Source of the DNA: Streptosporangiaceae bacterium
Lineage (GTDB): Bacteria; Actinomycetota; Actinomycetes; Streptosporangiales; Streptosporangiaceae
Direction of reading: 5' to 3'
NCBI GenBank assembly: GCA_030040815.1
Contig: JASHSZ010000074.1
Coordinates: 1-5,206 of the forward strand
DNA length: 5,206 bases
Below, piece after piece: positions 1 to 4,163 of this stretch. Both the position numbers and the translations under genes were made by a program. Every line of letters starts with the position of its first letter. Position 1 is the stretch's first letter. The notes beneath the pieces are model-generated. The model saw only the letters and a program-made list of their open reading frames with translations, had not been told where the DNA came from and ran no database searches.

Positions 1-2
1 GG

Positions 3-1205
3 CGGGACACCCTCGGAACGCAGAGCCTGCCAGACGAGCTGCGGAGCCGTCGGCCCGCAGGCGGCGGCCTGCCAGTACCCGGCACTGCCGCGCCTCTGCC
101 AGGCGCGACCGGGGCATTCGCTGCCGCCGAGAGCGACCTGCGCCAACCCGACAGGCCTGCCGTGCGACGGCCGCCACTCCCAGGTAGGCGGACCGGCGCA
201 TTGGGTGCACCCAGCGCTGTCGGCTCGCCGGGGGCGGGACCAGTCCCGGCTGGCAGTGCCCCGTCGCCGGTGGCCGCCTGGCCCGCCGGAGCACCAGCCA
301 GCCGGTTCATGGACGGCCCGCCGCCGAGCAGCAGGTACCAGGACCCGCCAGGCGCCCGGCCGCGTTCCGATGCGCTCGGGGCGGAGCCTGGCCGCGCGGG
401 CATCCCGGCCCGGTCGCCGTCCGGGACCCCCTTCGACGAGCCAGCGAACGGGCAGGATCCCGCGGACAGCTGGGATGGTTATCCAGTTCCGCCAGCGGCG
501 TCGCGTTCCGGGTACGGGTCGCGGCCGCAGGCAGCACCCGGTTACGACGCCTCGGACCGCTCGAGCCCGGCGGCTGGCTACGCCAGGCCCGGCCAGGGCT
601 ATCCGGCTGACGCCGACTATCCGAGCCGGCCCGGCCGGGGGCGCCACGGCGGACACGCCGCCGGACGCAGCCGCCGGAATCGGTCTGGCTATCCGGACGA
701 CGCACCCCGGGGGGCCCGGTCCGGCTACCCGGACGATTCGGCCAGCGGGGCCCGGTCCGGCTACCCCGACGATTCGGCCAGCGGGCCCCGGTCCGGCTAC
801 CCGGACGAGGCAGTCCGCAGGCGGCGGTCCGGCTATCCGGAGGCGGCCGGATACGGCGGGACCGGCTACACCGACGGGCCGCGTTACCCGTCCGAGCCAG
901 CAGCGGCCGGCTACGGCGAGTCTCCGGAGGCCGCGCGCACCTGGGTCAGCGACAGCGGGGCATCGGGATGGCCAGCCGACCAGGAGCACGGCTGGCCGGG
1001 GGACTACTCGCAAGGCTGGCCGCAGCCTGCGGGGCCGAGTCCGGCGCGGCGGCGGCCTGGTCAGCCACGGCCAGGCGACGAGCCCGACCCGCTCGGCCCG
1101 CCGCCAGCAACGGGCGAACTCCATCACGACGGGCGTGGTCGGCGAAGCCGGTCAGCGCAGGCCTGGCCAGCTCCCGACGCTGACGACGAAGGTGAGACGT
1201 GGTGA
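3..1205 (+). CDS. C-terminal disordered tail of a larger protein, probably a family 2 glycosyltransferase (5' partial)
   Basis: The frame is open from the left edge without a stop to TGA at 1203-1205, so about 400 C-terminal residues are visible and the gene very likely begins upstream; the internal GTG at 162 is not preceded by a convincing ribosome binding site. No folded domain, signal peptide or membrane segment is visible. The sequence is low-complexity and rich in Gly, Pro, Ala, Ser, Arg and Tyr, with many GYP/SGY/AGY motifs and a tandem 12-residue repeat (RSGYPDD core, nucleotides 681-842), followed by a Trp-containing acidic end finishing GETW. Such tails are common on actinobacterial membrane proteins and are expected to be disordered and cytoplasmic. 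The glycosyltransferase assignment rests only on context: in Streptomyces and relatives the gene directly upstream of DUF5719 encodes a large GT2 protein. It overlaps the next start by a few bases. It could instead be another protein with a disordered tail. Confidence is good that it is coding and modest for the identity. Confidence 0.6.
   Translation, partial: RDTLGTQSLPDELRSRRPAGGGLPVPGTAAPLPGATGAFAAAESDLRQPDRPAVRRPPLPGRRTGALGAPSAVGSPGAGPVPAGSAPSPVAAWPAGAPASRFMDGPPPSSRYQDPPGARPRSDALGAEPGRAGIPARSPSGTPFDEPANGQDPADSWDGYPVPPAASRSGYGSRPQAAPGYDASDRSSPAAGYARPGQGYPADADYPSRPGRGRHGGHAAGRSRRNRSGYPDDAPRGARSGYPDDSASGARSGYPDDSASGPRSGYPDEAVRRRRSGYPEAAGYGGTGYTDGPRYPSEPAAAGYGESPEAARTWVSDSGASGWPADQEHGWPGDYSQGWPQPAGPSPARRRPGQPRPGDEPDPLGPPPATGELHHDGRGRRSRSAQAWPAPDADDEGETW
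681..842 (+). repeat. Tandem 36-bp (12-codon) repeat encoding RSGYPDD units
   Basis: Units begin at 681, 717, 753, 789 and 825, the last truncated after RSGYPE. Each encodes Arg-Ser-Gly-Tyr-Pro-Asp/Glu followed by a variable linker. The units at 717-752 and 753-788 differ at only two bases, which points to recent duplication; the outer units are more diverged. The period is a multiple of three, so changes in copy number would keep the reading frame. Confidence 0.85.
1188..1196 (+). promoter_or_regulatory. Ribosome binding site of the DUF5719 gene, inside the end of the upstream gene
   Basis: The purine-rich stretch GAAGGTGAG lies 6 bases (counted from its AAGG core) before GTG 1199 and 9 bases before GTG 1202. 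Both are in frame. The stop of the upstream gene (1203-1205) overlaps GTG 1202 as GTGA, a typical translational-coupling arrangement. Confidence 0.6.
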
Positions 1206-2725
1206 CCAGGTCCGGGTACCGGCGCGTAGGCCTGTGCCTGCTGGTCGTGCTCGTGCTGGGCGGGATCTACGGGATAGCCAGGACTGGACACCCCCGCGGC
1301 CCGGCGGCGACCCACGGCGCCGTCGGCCGGGCCACCGTGACCACCGCGGTCCGGGTGTGCCCGGCTCCCGGCTCGCCAGGACCGACCGCGGCCGCGGTTG
1401 CCCTGGCCGCCGTGCCGGGTTCGGCCAAAGCCGGGTCAGCCGTGATCACAGCGCTCGCGTCGGCCGGCAGCTCGTCCGCAGGCCAGGCGGTTTCCACCAT
1501 CACGCGGCCGGGCGTGCTGCAAGTTGCCAACGTGCCCGTCGCGCCTGCACTCACTTCGGCCGAGCTGGCCGGTCAGCTTGGGTCAAGCGCCAGCGTCCGC
1601 ACAGTGCCCGGCCAGGGCGGCGTGCAAGTGAGCGCGACCGGGGCGCTGGCCCAAGGCCTCCAGGTCGAGCAGACCGGCCCCGGTGGGCTGGTCACCGCTC
1701 AGTGCAGCACTCCCGGGACTGATTTCTGGTTCGTCGGGCCAGGACAGAAGGCGGCGAGCACCATCGAGCTGTACCTGACGAACACCGGCAGCGAGCCGGC
1801 GGATGCCGATGTGCAGGCGGTGACCGACCTGAGCACCGGCACGCCGGTGCTCGGAAACGCCGACAACGGCATTACGGTGCCGCCAGACGGCATGGTGGAG
1901 CAGTCGCTCACTGACCTGGTGCAAGGGTCCAACATCGTCGCCTTGAACGTCACGACCACGGTCGGCCAGGTCGTCGCCGCAGTACGGGAAAGCCAGTCTG
2001 GCGGAGCCGACGGCAGCTGGCTTCCGGTCGCGCAGCCGCCGGCGGACCACCTCACGATCCCCGGTCTGCCCGCGGCCGGACCGCCTGAGCTCTTCATCGC
2101 GGTGCCGGGGACCGCAGCCGCCGACGTGAAGCTCGCTGCGATCACGACCAAGGGCACCTACCAGCCGACCGGCGGGACTGGCATCGACCTGCTCGGCGGC
2201 TCGGCGGCGATCATTCCGCTGCCGTCACTCGGCGGCGTGGCGGGCGCGGTGTCCGTAACAGCGAGCGCTCCGGTCGTGGCGGCCATGCTGGTGTCCGGCG
2301 GGCCGGCCGGGTCGCCGGGCGTGATGGCGGTCAGCGCCGGCCCGATTCTGGAGCAGGGCGTGCTGGCAGCAAACCCGGCGGGCTCGGCAGGCGCCACGTC
2401 GCTCGTGCTGTCGGCGCCTGGTAAGGCGGCCAGGGTACGGATTAGCACAGCGACGGCGACCACGCCAGCGTCCAGTCAAGGCGGCCAGGTCATCGACATC
2501 ACGGGGAGGTCGTCGACCGTGGTATCGGTGACGCCCGCTGCCGACGTCGGCGCGGGGCAGTTCACTGTCGTCGTGACGCCACTGCGAGGGTCTGGACCGG
2601 TGTACGGCGGCAGCCTGATCGACGTCGGCGGGACGTGGCAGTCGATCCTGCCGGTGCCGAGCTCGCTGACCTGGATACCGGTGCCGGGCGTCAGCGAGTC
2701 GCTCGCGGCAATCCTCGACGGTTAG
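1199..2725 (+). CDS. DUF5719 family membrane-anchored extracytoplasmic protein
   Basis: The 508-residue protein has a short basic N-terminus (RSGYRR) and one hydrophobic segment at about residues 10-27 (VGLCLLVVLVLGGIYGIA), best read as a signal anchor or uncleaved signal peptide. The rest is rich in Gly, Ala, Val, Ser and Thr, suggesting an exported beta-rich fold. Two exported cysteines, C54 in VCPAPG and C169 in QCSTPGTDFWFVGPG, sit in motifs I recognise from DUF5719 proteins and could form a disulfide. A W-x-LPV motif near residue 274 and an IPG/IPVPG pattern further on also fit. No catalytic motif is visible and the family's function is unknown. GTG 1199 or GTG 1202 can start it; a good ribosome binding site precedes both. 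The stop of the upstream gene overlaps this start, so the two are almost certainly co-transcribed, which suggests envelope glycan or cell-surface work (inference). The length is normal for the family. The family call is made from recognition, not a search. Confidence 0.85.
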   Translation: MVTRSGYRRVGLCLLVVLVLGGIYGIARTGHPRGPAATHGAVGRATVTTAVRVCPAPGSPGPTAAAVALAAVPGSAKAGSAVITALASAGSSSAGQAVSTITRPGVLQVANVPVAPALTSAELAGQLGSSASVRTVPGQGGVQVSATGALAQGLQVEQTGPGGLVTAQCSTPGTDFWFVGPGQKAASTIELYLTNTGSEPADADVQAVTDLSTGTPVLGNADNGITVPPDGMVEQSLTDLVQGSNIVALNVTTTVGQVVAAVRESQSGGADGSWLPVAQPPADHLTIPGLPAAGPPELFIAVPGTAAADVKLAAITTKGTYQPTGGTGIDLLGGSAAIIPLPSLGGVAGAVSVTASAPVVAAMLVSGGPAGSPGVMAVSAGPILEQGVLAANPAGSAGATSLVLSAPGKAARVRISTATATTPASSQGGQVIDITGRSSTVVSVTPAADVGAGQFTVVVTPLRGSGPVYGGSLIDVGGTWQSILPVPSSLTWIPVPGVSESLAAILDG

Positions 2726-2741
2726 CCGGGCAGAGATGCGG

Positions 2742-3269
2742 CTACTCTTCGGCCGGGTAACCGGGGTCGACGGTCTGCGGGTCGACTCCGAGCCAGTGCG
2801 CGAACTGCTCGACGATCACGTCGAGCACAAGCTCGGCTAGCTCTTCCTCGCCGTCGGCGCGGGCCAGCAGCGGCCTGCGGTACAGGACGATCCGGGCCGG
2901 ACGGGCTGGCCGCTCGCGGTGATCGCCGAAACTCCGCTGGCCGGGCAACGACGCCAGTCCGACCGGATGCTGAAGGCCGCGGGGGGGAGATCCTGGCTCG
3001 AGCCGCGCCAGCGGGATCTCCAGGTCGTCCACGTCAGGCGGGATCGGCGGGATCTCTTCGATGGCGAACTCGATGCCAGCCAGCTCGGCATCCCAGCGCG
3101 GCTCTAGCTGGGAGACCGCCAGCAGCACGAGGTCATCGAACCGCTCCGAGCGGGTCCGGTGCAGCGGGACGCCCGGTGGCACCAGCGCGCCCCGCAGTCC
3201 GCGGCCGTGCCGGTCTCGCCGCCGGATCTGGCCCATTTTCGGCCGTCCGCCGTCCTCGCCGTCGCGCAC
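2742..3269 (-). CDS. Zincin-like 'metallopeptidase family' protein with degenerate HExxH motif
   Basis: The 175-residue cytoplasmic protein has no signal peptide or membrane segment. It opens with the basic motif RRRDRHGRGLRG (residues 16-27) followed by VPPGVPL, which I recognise from the actinobacterial branch of the zincin_1 (PF06262-like) family. The core reads DDLVLLAVSQLEPRW (45-59), an acidic middle, then ARIVLYRRPL (125-134) and ELAELVLDVIVEQFAHWLG (143-161). Aligned to the HEIGHHFG motif of active members, the last helix reads EQFAHWLG (154-161): the first His is Glu, the catalytic Glu is Gln, and only the third ligand His158 remains, so peptidase activity is doubtful. Start: GTG at 3269 gives the longest form; ATG at 3236 (residue 12) is a credible alternative that keeps all conserved motifs. 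It converges with DUF5719 (16 bases between stops) and is divergent from DUF3499, an arrangement also seen in other actinobacteria. Confidence 0.85.
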   Translation of the reverse strand: MRDGEDGGRPKMGQIRRRDRHGRGLRGALVPPGVPLHRTRSERFDDLVLLAVSQLEPRWDAELAGIEFAIEEIPPIPPDVDDLEIPLARLEPGSPPRGLQHPVGLASLPGQRSFGDHRERPARPARIVLYRRPLLARADGEEELAELVLDVIVEQFAHWLGVDPQTVDPGYPAEE

Positions 3270-3277
3270 AGTTCCCG

Positions 3278-3283
3278 AGCGTA
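3278..3283 (-). promoter_or_regulatory. Candidate -10 element (TACGCT) for the metallopeptidase-like gene
   Basis: On the minus strand TACGCT fits the TAnnnT pattern of actinobacterial -10 elements and lies 8 bases before GTG 3269, so transcription would start at or within about two bases of that codon, giving a leaderless or near-leaderless mRNA. No TTGAC-like -35 is visible 16-19 bases upstream. This is a weak candidate. Confidence 0.25.
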
Positions 3284-3395
3284 TCGCGAGGGCAGCGAGG
3301 CTTACCCGGCTGCTGTCATCTGGTCGGCGGAGACACGATCGCGCAGTGTGCCCCGGGTGGTGGCGTTAACGTCCGGCGCTCGATACCGTCAGCCG

Positions 3396-3414
3396 TTGTG
3401 AGCGACCATCACGA
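3396..3414. promoter_or_regulatory. Imperfect dyad GTGA-N7-TCAC in the divergent intergenic region
   Basis: TTGTGA (3396-3401) and TCACGA (3409-3414) form an inverted repeat with one mismatch in six, separated by 7 bases. It lies between the two divergent genes and could be an operator. It resembles a CRP-type site, but the spacing is one base longer than the TGTGA-N6-TCACA pattern, so no regulator is assigned. Confidence 0.25.
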
Positions 3415-3430
3415 CCTCGCCCGTCGCCCA

Positions 3431-3449
3431 GACCGGGCACGGCCCGGTC
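3431..3449 (+). repeat. Perfect 8-bp hairpin in the leader of the DUF3499 gene
   Basis: GACCGGGC (3431-3438) and GCCCGGTC (3442-3449) are exact inverted repeats around the 3-base loop ACG. The hairpin ends 12 bases before the GGAG at 3462-3465 and 27 bases before the start codon. No T-tract follows, so it is not a simple terminator. It could be an RNA structure affecting translation or a protein-binding site. Confidence 0.5.
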
Positions 3450-3476
3450 GCCAGCACGACCGGAGACGGTGACGCG

Positions 3477-3851
3477 GTGCCTGTCCGCCAGTGTTCCCGG
3501 CCGGCCTGCAAGCGGGCCGCCGTCTATACGCTGACCTACGTCTACCGAGATTCGACAGCTGTCCTGGGCCCGCTGGCGGCGGCCGTGGAGCCGCATTGCT
3601 ACGACCTGTGCGACCGGCACGCCGACCGGATGACTGCGCCGCGGGGCTGGGATGTGGTGAGGCTGCCGGTTGAGCCGCCCGTGGACGCTGCCGTGGTGGC
3701 AGAAGATCTCGAGGCACTGGCCAACGCCGTCCGGGAGGCCACCGCGCCGCGCGTGGCGGCCGAGCCAACCGGGCAGGGGGTCGAGGTCACCCGCAGGGGG
3801 CACCTGCGGGTGCTGCGGTCGGCGCCGTCGGACGGCGGCCGGGTCGGCTAG
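3477..3851 (+). CDS. DUF3499 family protein, zinc-finger-like
   Basis: The 124-residue soluble protein begins VRQCSRPACKRAAVYTLTYV and continues with DSTAVLGPL, EPHCYDLCDRHADRMTAPRGW and DVVRLP, the near-continuous signature of actinobacterial DUF3499. Conserved C6 and C11 (C-x4-C) with C45 and H48 (C-x2-H), and possibly H40 or C41, look like a zinc-binding set (inference). The C-terminal 50 residues are Ala/Glu/Arg-rich and variable. The GTG start at 3477 puts the CSR motif next to the N-terminus, as in homologues; a GGAG lies 11 bases upstream, somewhat far. The function is unknown. In relatives the gene usually precedes manB (phosphomannomutase), but here the next gene is Trm112. A strong inverted repeat lies near its 3' end. 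The family call is confident, the function is not. Confidence 0.9.
   Translation: MPVRQCSRPACKRAAVYTLTYVYRDSTAVLGPLAAAVEPHCYDLCDRHADRMTAPRGWDVVRLPVEPPVDAAVVAEDLEALANAVREATAPRVAAEPTGQGVEVTRRGHLRVLRSAPSDGGRVG
3788..3812 (+). repeat. Perfect 10-bp inverted repeat near the end of the DUF3499 gene
   Basis: CACCCGCAGG (3788-3797) and CCTGCGGGTG (3803-3812) are exact inverted repeats around a 5-base loop (GGGCA). The stem encodes TRRGHLRV in the variable C-terminal tail. It lies about 37 bases before the stop and has no T-tract after it. It could form a stable mRNA hairpin. Confidence 0.5.
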
Positions 3852-3905
3852 CGCGGCGTCACCGCCTCCGGGGAGAGCGCGAGCCGCGGGTCGGGCGGGC
3901 GCCGG

Positions 3906-3911
3906 TAGGAT
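3906..3911 (+). promoter_or_regulatory. Candidate -10 element (TAGGAT) for Trm112 and the CDF gene
   Basis: TAGGAT in the context CCGGTAGGATCC matches the TAnnaT pattern of the principal actinobacterial sigma factor and lies in the 111-base spacer, about 50 bases before the Trm112 start. The region 17-18 bases upstream is GC-rich with no clear -35. If real, the leader would be about 45 bases long. Confidence 0.4.
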
Positions 3912-3951
3912 CCTGGTGCGCGCAGCCGCGGGTGCGGCCACGACGAGCAAC

Positions 3952-3957
3952 AGGAGA
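3952..3957 (+). promoter_or_regulatory. Ribosome binding site of the Trm112 gene
   Basis: AGGAGA ends 5 bases before ATG 3963. It is a near-consensus Shine-Dalgarno sequence and fixes the start of this short gene. Confidence 0.7.
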
Positions 3958-3962
3958 CGTGT

Positions 3963-4157
3963 ATGAAGATCGATGACTGGCTGCTTGAGATCCTGGCCTG
4001 CCCGAAGTGTCACGCGCCACTCCGGGCCGATGACGCCGCCAGCGAGCTGGTCTGTACGAGTCCGGACTGCGGGCTGGCGTATCCCGTCCGCGACGACATA
4101 CCGGTGCTGCTGATCGACGAAGCACGCGACCCGGCGGCAGGCGGAAACCAGGAGTGA
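3963..4157 (+). CDS. Trm112 family zinc-binding protein
   Basis: The 64-residue protein opens [16 protein letters not shown] and ends with [19 protein letters not shown], the full Trm112/YcaR-like signature. C13 and C16 (CPKC) and C31 and C36 form a four-cysteine zinc site; the C36-G-L-A-Y-P-V-R-D segment is the conserved second half. In eukaryotes and archaea Trm112 activates several methyltransferases that act on tRNA, rRNA and release factors. Bacterial relatives are small proteins thought to act as partners or stabilisers, but no partner methyltransferase is visible in this window, so the role here is open. The length is normal for the family. The ATG start is supported by AGGAGA 5 bases upstream. 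The CDF gene follows within about 6 bases in the same reading frame, so the two are probably co-transcribed. Confidence 0.93.
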   Translation: MKIDDWLLEILACPKCHAPLRADDAASELVCTSPDCGLAYPVRDDIPVLLIDEARDPAAGGNQE

Positions 4158-4159
4158 GG
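4151..4159 (+). promoter_or_regulatory. Ribosome binding site of the CDF gene, overlapping the Trm112 stop
   Basis: GGAGTGAGG spans the last codon and stop of Trm112. GGAG ends 9 bases before ATC 4164 and the second AGG 4 bases before it. It is the only strong Shine-Dalgarno-like sequence ahead of the transporter frame and therefore supports initiation at or near 4164, although that codon is ATC. Confidence 0.5.
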
Positions 4160-4163
4160 ATCC

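Noticed and set aside
681..842. CRISPR-like array
   Set aside because: The 36-bp units abut with no spacers and encode an in-frame protein repeat.
162..1205. GTG 162 as the true start of the first gene
   Set aside because: The frame is open to the left edge with similar composition, and no convincing ribosome binding site precedes 162, so the gene is better read as 5' partial.
205..1722. Plus-strand open frame of 505 codons spanning the first gene and a third of DUF5719
   Set aside because: The product is Arg/Pro/Thr-rich frame-shadow sequence. It overlaps the recognised DUF5719 start and motifs, and the repeats and the GTGA coupling fit the other frame.
1583..2157. Minus-strand open frames opposite DUF5719
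   Set aside because: They are shadows of the DUF5719 coding sequence with no recognisable motif.
2726..2741. Bidirectional terminator between DUF5719 and the metallopeptidase-like gene
   Set aside because: The 16-base gap contains no inverted repeat or T-tract.
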